64,000 bases of DNA from Limosilactobacillus sp. WILCCON 0051 (GCF_039955095.1 NZ_CP154878.1:310001-374000); one strand, 5' to 3'; shown: positions 8,823 to 18,932, counted from the first letter of the stretch. Notes: generated by a model from the sequence alone, not told the origin. Program-made: numbers and translations.

Positions 8823-9689
8823 ATGCAACAGATTCGCAGCTTTACTGATAATGAAACGGGACGACTCTATTTGGTGCCAACGCCAATCGGCAATCTTGAC
8901 GATATGACGTTTCGGGCCGTCAAGACGCTGGCGGCAGTTGATTTGATTGCTTCAGAGGACACGCGGCATACGCAGATGCTTTTGAATCATTTTGAAATTG
9001 ATACCAAACAGATCAGTTTTCATGAGCATAATACCGAACAGCGGATTCCGCAGCTGATTGAGTTCTTAAAACAGGGCAAGTCGATTGCACAATGCAGTGA
9101 TGCCGGCATGCCATCAATCTCTGATCCAGGTCGAGAACTGGTTGCAGCAGCGGTTGAAGCCGGTCTGCAGGTCGTTGCACTGCCTGGCGCCAATGCGGGG
9201 ATTACGGCCTTGATTGCCTCTGGCCTTAATCCGCAGCCATTTTATTTTTACGGTTTCTTAAGCCGCAAGCATCAGCAGCAGATTGTAGAATTGACGCCGT
9301 TAAATCAACACCAGGAAACGATGATCTTTTATGAGGCACCGCACCGACTGGCAAAAACGCTAAGTTCAATGGCTGAGGTCTTTGGGCTGGATCGCAGAGC
9401 AGTCTTGGCAAGGGAACTGACTAAGCGCTATGAGGAGTTTTGTCGCGGGTCGCTGGAGGAATTGATTCAGTGGGCAGATGAGCATCAGATTCGTGGAGAG
9501 TTTGTGATTCTGGTGGCCGGCAATGATCATCCCGACCAGCCAGTTGATGATGCGGCCAACCTCAGCCTAAAAGAGCAGATCGACCAAGAGATTCAGCATG
9601 GCCTTTCAACCAATGCAGCCATCAAGCTGGTTGCCAAGCGCAATCAAATCAAGCGCCAGGATTTGTATCGGCAGTATCATGAGCTTTAA
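8823..9689 (+). CDS. rsmI: 16S rRNA (cytidine-1402-2'-O)-methyltransferase
   Basis: Methylates the ribose of C1402 in 16S rRNA using S-adenosylmethionine. The 288-residue tetrapyrrole-methylase-fold protein shows LYLVPTPIGNLDDMTFRAV at the N-terminus, SDAGMPSISDPG (SAM-binding loop) and the FYEAPHRL motif. ATG 8823 with SD AAGGGTGG is preferred; a longer frame begins inside yabA at 8757 without a good SD. Confidence 0.95.
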   Translation: MQQIRSFTDNETGRLYLVPTPIGNLDDMTFRAVKTLAAVDLIASEDTRHTQMLLNHFEIDTKQISFHEHNTEQRIPQLIEFLKQGKSIAQCSDAGMPSISDPGRELVAAAVEAGLQVVALPGANAGITALIASGLNPQPFYFYGFLSRKHQQQIVELTPLNQHQETMIFYEAPHRLAKTLSSMAEVFGLDRRAVLARELTKRYEEFCRGSLEELIQWADEHQIRGEFVILVAGNDHPDQPVDDAANLSLKEQIDQEIQHGLSTNAAIKLVAKRNQIKRQDLYRQYHEL

Positions 9690-9703
9690 GATGAGGTGAG
9701 ACA

Positions 9704-10465
9704 ATGGCATTGAAAGCCCCTTTGGCATATGAAACCAAGCATCATTTAAGTTACTACGAATGCGATGCAACCGGTCATCCCAGCTTAAGCATGCTGATCA
9801 GTATGGCCGTGCAGGTATCAGAAGAACACGGCAATTCGCTGGGCCTGGATACGGCAGCCGTTCAAAGCTATGGCGGCGGCTGGGTGATTACCAGCTATGA
9901 AGGATCCTTTGCCGCACAACAGCCGATTAATGGCGAAGAGGTAATCTTGGGTACGCGGGCGATTGCCAATAATCGTTTCTTTGCCCTGCGCGAATTTTGG
10001 ATTCAGTCAGCTGATCGTCAAGTTGAGTATGTGCGCTTGACCGGGCTGTTCGTTTATATGAACCTGCAGACGCGGCATTTAATGTCGATTCCGCAAGCAG
10101 TTATTGAGCCTTATCATGGTCCGGAAAAGAAGCGGCTACCTAGATTGGCTAAGGCTCGCGAACTCAAAGACGTTAGATTTAAAAATGACTATCATGTTCG
10201 ATTCTTTGATATTGATTCAAACCGTCACGTCAATAATGCTCGCTATTTTGACTGGATGCAGGATCCACTGGGGACCGAATTTTTAACGCACCATCAGCTA
10301 AAACATATGACGATGCGCTATGAAAAAGAAGTGCGCTATGGTCAGACCGTCACCAGTGAGATCAGCAGTCCCTATCGCAATGAAAATGGAGAGTTGACCA
10401 CTGATCATCGAATCGTTGTTGATGGTCAGCTGGCGGCGGCCTCAACAATGATCTGGTATGAATAA
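9704..10465 (+). CDS. Acyl-ACP thioesterase (FatA/FatB family)
   Basis: Hydrolyses acyl-ACP to free fatty acid. The 253-residue product has two hot-dog domains: residues about 1-140 and about 155-253. The second contains DSNRHVNNARYFDW with the conserved Asn and His of the NxHxNN motif. ATG 9704 follows GATGAGGTGAGAC. It is the last gene of the run beginning at tmk and ends at a strong hairpin terminator. In lactobacilli it may supply fatty acids for turnover or protein lipoylation-like uses; the role is inferred. Confidence 0.9.
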   Translation: MALKAPLAYETKHHLSYYECDATGHPSLSMLISMAVQVSEEHGNSLGLDTAAVQSYGGGWVITSYEGSFAAQQPINGEEVILGTRAIANNRFFALREFWIQSADRQVEYVRLTGLFVYMNLQTRHLMSIPQAVIEPYHGPEKKRLPRLAKARELKDVRFKNDYHVRFFDIDSNRHVNNARYFDWMQDPLGTEFLTHHQLKHMTMRYEKEVRYGQTVTSEISSPYRNENGELTTDHRIVVDGQLAAASTMIWYE

Positions 10466-10473
10466 AATTACGT

Positions 10474-10511
10474 AAAATCGCGTCTGCCAAGCTGACAGAC
10501 GCGATTTTTAT
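10474..10511 (+). terminator. Rho-independent terminator
   Basis: A 13-bp stem (AAAATCGCGTCTG with CAGACGCGATTTT), 9-nt loop and T run close the operon ending with the thioesterase gene. Confidence 0.9.
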
Positions 10512-10678
10512 TACGATGAGCGGCTTTGACACGATATGTTTTTGGCTTTTCGTATTATTTGTATTATTTACACTGCAAAAAAGTTTTAAGGCCCAAACAG
10601 GCTGAAATTGGTGGTATTCTTTATATATAACAGATAAAAAGGGCATTCATTGAATAAAATCATGTGAGGAGTGTTAAT

Positions 10679-12178
10679 TTGAAAAATTCGTTATTTGGGA
10701 TTATTTTCCTAGAGCCGGATCGCTTGACGCTTCGGATTGTAGAGCTCCCAACCCTTAAAATCATTACCGAGGTCCAATCAGGGGCCTTGATCGTTGGCAG
10801 TCATAACGTTGCCAACTATGCACAAAACATGCAGGCTATTGTTGATAATCTTCAAGGTTTTCAACGAATTCTGCGTGAATATCAAGTTGAAAAATTTGCC
10901 TTTTATGGCTCTTTAGAAGATTTAAACATGGTCGAGGCTCGCTATATTGCTGATCAATTAAAAGTCAGGACCGATTTGAACATTGAATGGCTCAGCAACA
11001 ATCAGCTGATGGCCAGTGCCTTGGCAGCCGTAATGGCCCAGATGCCGCGCTTCAACGAACTCAGTAAAAAGGCGCTGTATATTTTGACGATTGGTCTGAA
11101 CACGACGCGGCTTTCCTATTTCCGCCATGGCAAGTTTCAGACGTCGTGGGACATCGATTTGGGTGAGGCGCGCGTCAATCACCTGGCCCAAACGCTGCGC
11201 CAGACTACAACGACGCCAAGCGAGATTATCCTGGACTATATTTCAAGCAAGCTGGAATACCTGGTACCAGAACTGCGCCATGTCAAAAATTCCAATCTGT
11301 TGATTCATAACGTAGGAACGATGGCCCAAAGCTACGTTAAGCCTGATGAGATGCTGGGCAAGGTGCCGCGTGACGATTTTGAAAAACGCTACCAGCGGAT
11401 CGTCAGCTCGTCTAATCAGTTCATTATCAATCATTACAACGTTGATGAGCAAAGCGTCAACTGGGTATTGCCCAACTACCTGGTGATTTCGCGCACCATT
11501 CATCTGTTGGATGCACAGCGGATCTATGCCACCAGTCTGCGCATTTTGGATGGTCTGACGATTATGCAGCTGGGAGATCGCTCGCTGGTCGATAATATGA
11601 TTCGCACCTCTGCAGCCAACATGGCGCAACGCTATGGAGCTGATACGGCGCATTCAACGTTTGTTACCAGAGTTGCCCTGCAGCTGTTTGATGCCCTGCA
11701 GCCGATTCACCGACTTGATCGGCATGATCGCCTGCTCTTAGAGATTGCCTGCAAGATTGAAGATATCGGCAACTTTATCAATCCACAAGGGCACTATCGG
11801 CATTCGCAATACATCTTAGAAGCTAATCCGCTGATCGGTCTTTCGGCTGATGATAACCGTACGATTGCTGAAGTAGCGCGCTATCACAGTTCTGAGAGCC
11901 CTGACGTTGCACAGGCTCACTATCGGCATATGGATGATGATATTCAGATGCCGGTTGCCAAATTGGCGGCAATTCTTAGGGTAGCGGACTCGCTTGATGA
12001 CTCGCGTCTGCAGAAGATTTCACGAATTGAGCTGCGCCTGCAGGATGAACGCTTGCTGATCACGGCTCATGCCAATGACGATCTGGTCTTGGAAAAGTGG
12101 GCCTTTCAGCGAAAGAATCAGCTGTTTACCGACGTCTATGGTCTAAAGCCGGAATTGATTGCCAAGGAAGGGGAATGA
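10679..12178 (+). CDS. Ppx/GppA-like protein with C-terminal HD domain, active-site motifs degenerate
   Basis: Has the layout of a long exopolyphosphatase: ASKHA-fold halves (about 1-130 and 135-300) and an HD domain (about 315-499). It lacks the expected phosphate loops. The first, DLGSNS in the true Ppx two genes downstream, reads FLEPDR here; the second, DTGGAS, reads TIGLNT. The HD signature is IACKIEDIGNF, with Glu where the metal-binding His belongs. It is therefore probably a non-catalytic or altered relative, perhaps a partner of PPK. TTG 10679 has GTGAGGAG 7 nt ahead; GTG 10664 would overlap that SD. Its stop is one base before the ppk start. Confidence 0.8.
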   Translation: MKNSLFGIIFLEPDRLTLRIVELPTLKIITEVQSGALIVGSHNVANYAQNMQAIVDNLQGFQRILREYQVEKFAFYGSLEDLNMVEARYIADQLKVRTDLNIEWLSNNQLMASALAAVMAQMPRFNELSKKALYILTIGLNTTRLSYFRHGKFQTSWDIDLGEARVNHLAQTLRQTTTTPSEIILDYISSKLEYLVPELRHVKNSNLLIHNVGTMAQSYVKPDEMLGKVPRDDFEKRYQRIVSSSNQFIINHYNVDEQSVNWVLPNYLVISRTIHLLDAQRIYATSLRILDGLTIMQLGDRSLVDNMIRTSAANMAQRYGADTAHSTFVTRVALQLFDALQPIHRLDRHDRLLLEIACKIEDIGNFINPQGHYRHSQYILEANPLIGLSADDNRTIAEVARYHSSESPDVAQAHYRHMDDDIQMPVAKLAAILRVADSLDDSRLQKISRIELRLQDERLLITAHANDDLVLEKWAFQRKNQLFTDVYGLKPELIAKEGE

Positions 12179-12179
12179 A

Positions 12180-14432
12180 ATGATGTATAAAGATTTCTAT
12201 CAGCCGCAAAACTACGTCAACCGTGAGCTTTCTTGGATTGACTTTAATGGTCGGGTTTTAGAAGAAGCGCTGGCCCCAGAAAATCCGCTGCTGGAACGAG
12301 CTAATTTCTTGGGGATTACGCAAAGCAACGTGGACGAGTTCTTTATGGTGCGAGTTGCCTCGCTGCATAAGCTTTCGGCCGCCAACGTCACGACAACCGA
12401 TGCTTCCGGCATGACGCCTAAAGAACAGCTGGACGCGGTTAATGAAAAAGAACATGGCATGGTTGAGCAGCGCTATCAGATTTATAATGATCAGCTGCTG
12501 CCAGAACTGGCATCGCAAAATATTCAGATTCTGCATGTCAGAAGCTTGGATGCGGAACAATATGAATACGTTCGTCGCTACTTCAATGAGGAATTGATGC
12601 CGGTGCTGACGCCAATGGCTGATGATACGTCGCGGCCATTTCCTTTTATCTCCAATAATTCGCTCAATATTGCAATCAAGCTGGAACGCGATCCAGAAAG
12701 CCTGCACGTTAAAGAGCACGAAATTCTGGAAGGCGATCAAGAGATTCAAGGCCGCTCCCAAGAACCTCATGATGAGAATACCGAAAACGAAGAGAAATTT
12801 GCAACGGTCCGCGTTCCTGAGATCTATAAGCGTCTGGTCAAGCTGCCAGGCGAAAACCAGTTTGTCTTATTGGATGAATTGATCAAGGAATTTCTTTCGG
12901 TGCTTTTTCCGGGCTACCGCATTATTTCTTCTGGTACCTATCGGGTCATGCGGGACATGGATCTGGACGTTGCTGAAGAAGACACGTCTGATCTATTGCG
13001 GGCCGTTCAGCATCAGCTGCGGGAGCGTGAACATGGTCATGTCATGCGTCTAGAGGTTGAGCGTGATATTGATCCATGGCTGGAAAATCATCTGATCAAG
13101 AACCTGCATGTAAACGAAACAGCGGTCTACCGTGTCAATGGACCAGTCGATCTGACGTTTTTAAAGAAGCTTTCAGGGATGGTCAAGGGGCATGATGAGC
13201 TGCGCTACCAGCCGTTCAAGGCACATCTCGATCCGCGCTTTGATATGGATCATAATATCTTTGAGGCAATTCGCGCCAAAGATCATCTGGTTCAGCATCC
13301 TTATGATGATTTTCAATCGGTCGTCAACTTCATTCATCAAGCGGCTACTGATGATCAGGTCCTGGCAATTAAGATGACCTTGTATCGAGTCTCTGGCAAT
13401 TCGCCGATCATCAAGTATCTAGGAATGGCTGCTCAGCAAGGCAAGCAGGTTACGGTTTTGGTTGAAGTCAAGGCGCGGTTTGACGAACAAAACAACGTTC
13501 GCTGGGCGCGGCGTCTAGAACGAATGGGCTGTCACGTTATCTATGGTCTGGTTGGCTTAAAGACGCACTGTAAGCTGGCATTGGTCATTCGACGCGACGA
13601 GGACGGCATCCGGCGCTACATGCATCTGGGGACTGGTAACTATAATGACGTTACGGCTCACTTTTACACTGATATGGGACTGTTTACGTGCGACTACGAG
13701 CTGGGCGAGGATATGACCAATCTGTTCAACATGCTTTCAGGATTTGCGCGGCCACGCTACTTCCATAAGCTGCGAGTCTCACCAGATGGCATTCGTGAGT
13801 TTATCGATGGCAAGATTGATGAGCAGATCAAGCTTGCCAAGGCCGGCAGTCCAGCTTTGATTCGCATGAAGATGAACTCGCTGTCTGACAAACAGATCAT
13901 CGCGCGGCTTTATGAAGCGGCCGCGGCTGGCGTTAAGATTCAGCTGCTGATTCGCGGAATTACTTGTCTGCGCAATGATCTGCCCCAGCTGCATGAAAAT
14001 ATTGAGGTCCATTCAATCGTGGGCCGTTTTTTGGAACATTCACGAATCTATTACTTCAAAGGCAACGGCCATGAAGAGATCTATCTGGCCAGTGCCGATA
14101 TGATGACGCGCAATCTGAATCGGCGGGTTGAAGAACTGTTCCCAGTCTTAGAGAGTGATACCAAGGCGCGGGCAATCGATATTTTTGACAAGATGTGGCA
14201 AGACAATGTCAAGACACGGATTCTGCACGGCAACAAGTATGAGCGAATTGACCGCGGTAAGGCACAGCCGTTTAGCTGTCAAGAATACTTTATTGATCAA
14301 GCGCAGGCGGCTAACCGAGCTGATAAAAAGGAAACGGAACAGCATCAGGCAGCCAGTGCCTTTCAGCCAATGACGCGTCATGTATCCAAGCTGCATTTGA
14401 ATGATGAAAAAGAGGACAATGCGCATGATTAA
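12180..14432 (+). CDS. ppk: Polyphosphate kinase
   Basis: Reversibly builds polyphosphate from ATP. The 750-residue product shows the PPK1 layout: N domain with QNYVNRELSWIDFN, head domain, and two phospholipase-D-like catalytic domains. The phospho-accepting His is H482 in MHLGTGNYN, and a second catalytic His is H620 in FLEHSRIYYF. Residues about 171-205 form an acidic, Glu-rich insertion, and the C-terminus extends about 50 residues beyond the usual core. Tandem ATGs at 12180 and 12183 follow AAGGAAGGGG. It overlaps ppx by 8 nt, so translation is coupled. Confidence 0.96.
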   Translation: MMYKDFYQPQNYVNRELSWIDFNGRVLEEALAPENPLLERANFLGITQSNVDEFFMVRVASLHKLSAANVTTTDASGMTPKEQLDAVNEKEHGMVEQRYQIYNDQLLPELASQNIQILHVRSLDAEQYEYVRRYFNEELMPVLTPMADDTSRPFPFISNNSLNIAIKLERDPESLHVKEHEILEGDQEIQGRSQEPHDENTENEEKFATVRVPEIYKRLVKLPGENQFVLLDELIKEFLSVLFPGYRIISSGTYRVMRDMDLDVAEEDTSDLLRAVQHQLREREHGHVMRLEVERDIDPWLENHLIKNLHVNETAVYRVNGPVDLTFLKKLSGMVKGHDELRYQPFKAHLDPRFDMDHNIFEAIRAKDHLVQHPYDDFQSVVNFIHQAATDDQVLAIKMTLYRVSGNSPIIKYLGMAAQQGKQVTVLVEVKARFDEQNNVRWARRLERMGCHVIYGLVGLKTHCKLALVIRRDEDGIRRYMHLGTGNYNDVTAHFYTDMGLFTCDYELGEDMTNLFNMLSGFARPRYFHKLRVSPDGIREFIDGKIDEQIKLAKAGSPALIRMKMNSLSDKQIIARLYEAAAAGVKIQLLIRGITCLRNDLPQLHENIEVHSIVGRFLEHSRIYYFKGNGHEEIYLASADMMTRNLNRRVEELFPVLESDTKARAIDIFDKMWQDNVKTRILHGNKYERIDRGKAQPFSCQEYFIDQAQAANRADKKETEQHQAASAFQPMTRHVSKLHLNDEKEDNAHD

Positions 14433-15384
14433 TCTGGCGGTTATTGATCTGGGCTCAAATTCAGTTCGGCTGCGAATTACCGAGATTGACGAGTCTGGCA
14501 ATTATAATTTGGTAAGCTATGAAAAAGAATATGTTCGTCTTTCAGAAAACATGGGGCCAGAAAAAATGCTCAAGCCGGCGCCAATGGATCGGACGATAAA
14601 AGCACTGCAGCATTTTAAGCAGCTCTGTATGACGCTGGAAAACGTTCGGGTGATTGCGGTTGCCACAGCTGCCGTTCGTCAGGCGGCCAACCAGACCGAA
14701 TTCCTAAAACGGGTCAAGGCAGAGACTGGTTTTAGCTTTAAGGTGATCTCTGGTGAGCGGGAAGCTTATCTGGACTATGTTGGCGTTACCAGAACCTTGC
14801 CGATTGAAAACGGGTTGATTATTGATACTGGCGGTGCCAGCATGGAATTGATCTATGTCGATGACGGACAGGCTGAAGAAATCATCAGTCTGCCGATTGG
14901 CGCAGTTCTGCTGTCGCAAGAGTATCACTTGGAGGATCGCATTAAAGCAGCAGATCTGTTTGATGCCATCGTCAGAGTTGATCACGCACTAGGACCTCAG
15001 CACTGGCTGCAGCGGGCCCGACACCAAGAAGTCGTGGCCCTGGGCGGCAGCAATCGGGCCTTAGCTAAGATCTATCGCTGGCAGCTGGAGGCTCAGGGCA
15101 AAGGACGTCAGCCAGTTCATGGTCTTAAGATGTCAACGGCTGATGCCAATCGAATCATGCACTCGCTGCTTGCAATGGATAAAAAGCAGCGGGCTGATGT
15201 TCATGGGATTGCTTCTGAGCGGGCTGACGTAATTATTGGCGGTCTGCTGCCATTAATGGCGATTCTGCGGCAATTGGACGTCAAGCAGCTGACTTTTAGC
15301 AATAATGGGCTGCGGGAAGGCTTAATGTTTAAGTTCTTGGATCACGAGATTATGAGCAGTATCGTGCAGCCGCTGTCTGATTAA
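14425..15384 (+). CDS. ppx: Exopolyphosphatase (Ppx/GppA family)
   Basis: Removes terminal phosphate from polyphosphate, opposing PPK. The 319-residue protein keeps both phosphate loops: AVIDLGSNSVRLRI at the N-terminus and GLIIDTGGASMEL in the middle, with ATAAVRQA and the GEREAYLDY substrate loop between them. It has no HD domain. ATG 14425, inside the end of ppk, has AAGAGGA 8 nt ahead. A pppGpp phosphatase (GppA) activity is also possible from sequence alone; the operon favours polyphosphate. Confidence 0.92.
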   Translation: MINLAVIDLGSNSVRLRITEIDESGNYNLVSYEKEYVRLSENMGPEKMLKPAPMDRTIKALQHFKQLCMTLENVRVIAVATAAVRQAANQTEFLKRVKAETGFSFKVISGEREAYLDYVGVTRTLPIENGLIIDTGGASMELIYVDDGQAEEIISLPIGAVLLSQEYHLEDRIKAADLFDAIVRVDHALGPQHWLQRARHQEVVALGGSNRALAKIYRWQLEAQGKGRQPVHGLKMSTADANRIMHSLLAMDKKQRADVHGIASERADVIIGGLLPLMAILRQLDVKQLTFSNNGLREGLMFKFLDHEIMSSIVQPLSD

Positions 15385-15428
15385 AATTTTTAAAGAATGA
15401 TTTAGATAAGGTTTTTACTAAAATTTTA

Positions 15429-15437
15429 TGTTATAAT
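15429..15437 (+). promoter_or_regulatory. galE promoter, extended -10
   Basis: TGTTATAAT is a perfect extended -10 element 55 bp ahead of galE. No good -35 lies 17 bp upstream, as is common for extended -10 promoters. Confidence 0.6.
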
Positions 15438-15492
15438 TTTACCAAGAGAGAAACGATGAGGTAAACCTGTCAAGTTAAGGGAGGAAAACACT

Positions 15493-16491
15493 TTGGCTAT
15501 TTTAGTTGCAGGTGGGGCCGGATACATTGGCTCACACATGGTTAAAGATTTAATTGAACATGGTTATGACGTTGTCGTTGCAGACAACCTTTCAACGGGA
15601 CACAAAAAGGCCATTAATCCAAAGGCCAAGTTCTACTATGGCGACATTCGCGACCGTGCCTTTTTGGACCGGATCTTTGTCAATGAAGAGATTGAAGCCG
15701 TAGTTCACTTTGCGGCCTTCTCAATCGTTCCCGAATCAATGAGTGAGCCTTTGAAGTACTTTGACAACAATACGAGTGGGATGGTTACGCTTTTGGAAGC
15801 CATGCGCGACTTTGGCGTTAAATACATTGTCTTCAGCTCAACGGCCGCTACTTATGGTACGCCTGAGCACATGCCAATCAAGGAAACTGATCCGCAAAAG
15901 CCAATCAATCCATATGGTCTGTCCAAGCTGATGATGGAACAAATGATGGCATGGGCTGACAAGGCTTATGGCATCAAGTTCGTGGCTCTGCGCTACTTCA
16001 ACGTGGCTGGAGCAGCTCCAGACGGTACGATTGGTGAGGATCATGGTCCCGAAACGCACTTGGTTCCAATCATCATGCAAGTTGCTCAAGGCAAGCGCAA
16101 AGAACTCAGCATCTTTGGCGATGACTACGATACGCCGGATGGTACCAACGTGCGTGACTATGTTCATGTTATGGATTTGGCTGATGCTCACATTCTGGCT
16201 TTGCAGTACCTGAAGAAGAACAATCAGTCCAACCAGTTCAACCTGGGTTCTTCAACTGGTTTTTCCAACAAGCAGATGCTGGAAGCGGCTCGTGAGGTTA
16301 CGGGTAAGGAGATTCCAGCCAAGATGGCGCCTCGTCGTCCTGGGGATCCAGACTCATTGGTTGCTGCCAGTGAAAAGGCACGTGAAGTCTTGGGCTGGAA
16401 GCCGAAATTTGATGACGTGCACGATATCATTGCAACGGCTTGGAAGTGGCACTCCACGCATCCAAAGGGCTACGACGACCGCAATAATTAA
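15493..16491 (+). CDS. galE: UDP-glucose 4-epimerase
   Basis: Interconverts UDP-glucose and UDP-galactose for the Leloir pathway and for cell-wall polysaccharide precursors. The 332-residue SDR protein has the NAD loop GGAGYIGSH, the SSTAATYG serine region and the YGLSK catalytic Tyr/Lys. TTG 15493 follows AAGGGAGG by 9 nt. It stands as a single gene with its own promoter and terminator, not within a gal operon. galU and a phosphoglucomutase gene lie at the far end of the window. Confidence 0.96.
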   Translation: MAILVAGGAGYIGSHMVKDLIEHGYDVVVADNLSTGHKKAINPKAKFYYGDIRDRAFLDRIFVNEEIEAVVHFAAFSIVPESMSEPLKYFDNNTSGMVTLLEAMRDFGVKYIVFSSTAATYGTPEHMPIKETDPQKPINPYGLSKLMMEQMMAWADKAYGIKFVALRYFNVAGAAPDGTIGEDHGPETHLVPIIMQVAQGKRKELSIFGDDYDTPDGTNVRDYVHVMDLADAHILALQYLKKNNQSNQFNLGSSTGFSNKQMLEAAREVTGKEIPAKMAPRRPGDPDSLVAASEKAREVLGWKPKFDDVHDIIATAWKWHSTHPKGYDDRNN

Positions 16492-16518
16492 AAATCAAAT
16501 ATTAATCGCTTAATTAAG

Positions 16519-16562
16519 AATGGGTACGGTAAGAGCTAAAAAGCTTGCCGTACTCATTTTTC
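16519..16562 (+). terminator. Terminator after galE
   Basis: A long stem pairs GGGTACGGTAAG with CTTGCCGTACTC and is followed by TTTTT. It lies inside the longest open frame for tsaB, which supports the later tsaB start. Confidence 0.85.
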
Positions 16563-16606
16563 AGTTGTGTGATAAAATTGCTAAGTACGAAAGGAACGAG
16601 AAACTA

Positions 16607-17332
16607 ATGAAAATACTTGCAATCGATACCTCTAATCACCCAATGAGCGTGGCATTGGTAGAAGACGACCAGCTTCTAGCCACCACGACGCTTAATATGG
16701 TCCGCAATCACAGCATTTTTCTTTTACCGGTAATTGATGATCTGTTTCAAAAAGTTCAATGGCAGCCCCAAGACTTGGATCGGGTCGTAGTTGCCCAGGG
16801 TCCGGGATCATATACCGGCATCCGCATTGCAGTAACTACTGCCAAGGTGCTTGCAGATACTTTGGACATCGAATTGACAGGCGTCTCCAGCTTAAAGACG
16901 GTGGCGGCTAACCTGCCTTCAGCAACTGACGCCTTGATCGTGCCATTTTTTGATGCACGACGCGGCAACGTTTTTGCGGGGGTCTATCAGTGGCAAGATG
17001 ATCAGCTGGTCAGCGTACTGCCTGATCAGCACCTGTCAATTCAGGCCTTGCTGGATCAGTTGGCAAAACTTGAAAAACCGGTCTTAATGGCAGGCGAGCT
17101 GACTGACCGTTTGCAAAAGCAGCTGAAAAACGTGCCTGAGCAGCTGAAGTTTCTACCGACTGCATTCAGCATTCCGTCAACCTATCAGCTGGCCTTGCTG
17201 GGTGAAAAGGCAGCACCGGTTAAAGACATTGATGCATTTGTGCCGCAATACTTAAGAATTACCGAGGCCGAGGCGGTTTGGCACCACCAGCACCCCGACG
17301 CTCCGCAGCAGGATTATGTTCGAGAAGTTTAA
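16607..17332 (+). CDS. tsaB: tRNA t6A37 synthesis protein TsaB
   Basis: Scaffold partner of TsaD and TsaE in threonylcarbamoyl-adenosine formation on ANN-decoding tRNAs. The 241-residue ASKHA-fold protein starts MKILAIDTSNHPMSVAL and has GPGSYTGIRIAVTTAK, the family hallmark. ATG 16607 has AAAGGAACGAG about 7 nt upstream. It overlaps rimI by 17 nt and is part of tsaB-rimI-tsaD, the usual lactobacillar order. Confidence 0.95.
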   Translation: MKILAIDTSNHPMSVALVEDDQLLATTTLNMVRNHSIFLLPVIDDLFQKVQWQPQDLDRVVVAQGPGSYTGIRIAVTTAKVLADTLDIELTGVSSLKTVAANLPSATDALIVPFFDARRGNVFAGVYQWQDDQLVSVLPDQHLSIQALLDQLAKLEKPVLMAGELTDRLQKQLKNVPEQLKFLPTAFSIPSTYQLALLGEKAAPVKDIDAFVPQYLRITEAEAVWHHQHPDAPQQDYVREV

Positions 17333-17876
17333 GAACTGGCTGGAACAGGTTGGCGGAACTGACCGGATGCCAATGACGTTTGCCAGCCGTTCGATCAGAC
17401 TTAATCATCAATCTGGTACGATCAGCCAGGCCAAAGAAGCTGATATTACTGCCATGGTGCATATTGAGGAACTGATCTATGGCGTGGCACCGTGGAATCG
17501 AGCGGCATTTGCAGCGGATCTGAAGAAAAGTGATCGGCTGTATCTGGTGCTGAAAAATGCCAATGGGGACGTCCTGGGCTTTATCGGCTGTTCATTTGAC
17601 TGGAATCGTGCTGATGCTCATATCACCAACTTTGGCGTGCATCCGGCTTTTCAAAGACAGGGACTGGGAACCTACCTGCTGCAGACGACTAGACAGATTG
17701 CTCTGGCACAAGCAATGCGCACGATGAGTCTGGAAGTCAGAGTCTCCAACTATCAGGCACAGCGGCTCTATCGACGGATGGGTTTTATGGATGGCGAGCT
17801 CAAGCGGCATTATTACCTGGACAATCATGAAGACGCGTTGGACATGGTTGCCCAGCTTGAAGAAGTGAAAGGATAG
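17316..17876 (+). CDS. rimI: RimI-like N-acetyltransferase
   Basis: GNAT-family acetyltransferase, named for acetylation of ribosomal protein S18. The GNAT core runs from about residue 38: ITNFGVHPAFQRQGLGTYLL carries the acetyl-CoA pyrophosphate loop (Q/RxxGxG/A) and LEVRVSNYQAQRLYRRMGF the C-terminal motif. The first 35 residues are an extension beyond the E. coli form. ATG 17316 overlaps the end of tsaB. The true acceptor in this organism is unknown. Confidence 0.88.
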   Translation: MFEKFKNWLEQVGGTDRMPMTFASRSIRLNHQSGTISQAKEADITAMVHIEELIYGVAPWNRAAFAADLKKSDRLYLVLKNANGDVLGFIGCSFDWNRADAHITNFGVHPAFQRQGLGTYLLQTTRQIALAQAMRTMSLEVRVSNYQAQRLYRRMGFMDGELKRHYYLDNHEDALDMVAQLEEVKG

Positions 17877-17882
17877 AATAAA

Positions 17883-18932
17883 GTGGCAAAAAGAAATTTG
17901 ATTTTGGCGTTTGAAAGCAGTTGTGATGAGACCAGTGTGGCGGTCATTGAAGATGGGCAAAAGATCCTGAGCAATATCGTAGCAACCCAGATTTTGAGTC
18001 ATCAGCGTTTTGGCGGGGTCGTGCCTGAGGTGGCCAGCCGTCATCATATTGAGCAGATTACCAAATGCATTGATAAGGCACTGAACGAGGCAGCCGTTGA
18101 CTATGACGACTTAAGTGCGGTCGCGGTTACGTATGGTCCTGGTCTGGTTGGTTCGCTGCTGGTAGGCGTGACGGCCGCCAAAATGGTTGCCTGGGCTCAT
18201 CAACTGCCATTGGTGCCGGTTAATCATATGGCTGGCCATCTATACGCGGCTCGTTTTGAAAACCAGTTTGCCTATCCGCAGCTGGCACTTTTGGTTTCGG
18301 GCGGCCACACGGAACTGGTTTACATGGCTAGTGAACATGAATACGAGATTATTGGCGAAACGCGTGATGATGCGGCCGGAGAAGCCTATGACAAGATTGG
18401 CCGAGTATTAGGCGTCAACTATCCAGCTGGTAAGACGATTGATGAGTGGGCAGCCAAAGGATCCGATACGTTCCATTTCCCGCGGGCGATGGAAAAAGAG
18501 GACAACTATGACTTCAGCTTCAGTGGTCTTAAAAGCGCCTTTATCAACACTGTACACAATGCCAATCAGCGTGGTCAAAAGCTGGATAAATATGATCTGG
18601 CGGCCAGCTTTCAACAAAGCGTAGTCGACGTATTGGCAGAAAAGACGATGCGGGCTTTGAGCGACTACCATGTCAAACAGCTGATCTTGGCTGGGGGCGT
18701 AGCAGCTAACCACGGACTGCGCAAACGTTTGGAGCGCGATTTAAAAGAGCAGCATCCAGAAGTAGAGCTTTTGATGGCGCCATTGAAACTATGTGGCGAC
18801 AACGCGGCTATGATTGGGGCAGCCGGTTGGGTAAACTATCTGCATGGTGATCGCGCTGGTTGGGATCTTAATGCAGTTCCTGGGCTTTCGTTTGCAAGAA
18901 GCAATGCCAACCCGGATCTGGCAGCAAAATAA
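17883..18932 (+). CDS. tsaD: tRNA N6-adenosine threonylcarbamoyltransferase TsaD
   Basis: Transfers the threonylcarbamoyl group to A37 of tRNA; essential in most bacteria. The 349-residue protein has [12 protein letters not shown], the metal-binding HMAGH with H115 and H119, and [13 protein letters not shown] 17883 has GAAAGGAT upstream and lies 6 bp after the rimI stop. A strong terminator follows. Confidence 0.97.
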   Translation: MAKRNLILAFESSCDETSVAVIEDGQKILSNIVATQILSHQRFGGVVPEVASRHHIEQITKCIDKALNEAAVDYDDLSAVAVTYGPGLVGSLLVGVTAAKMVAWAHQLPLVPVNHMAGHLYAARFENQFAYPQLALLVSGGHTELVYMASEHEYEIIGETRDDAAGEAYDKIGRVLGVNYPAGKTIDEWAAKGSDTFHFPRAMEKEDNYDFSFSGLKSAFINTVHNANQRGQKLDKYDLAASFQQSVVDVLAEKTMRALSDYHVKQLILAGGVAANHGLRKRLERDLKEQHPEVELLMAPLKLCGDNAAMIGAAGWVNYLHGDRAGWDLNAVPGLSFARSNANPDLAAK

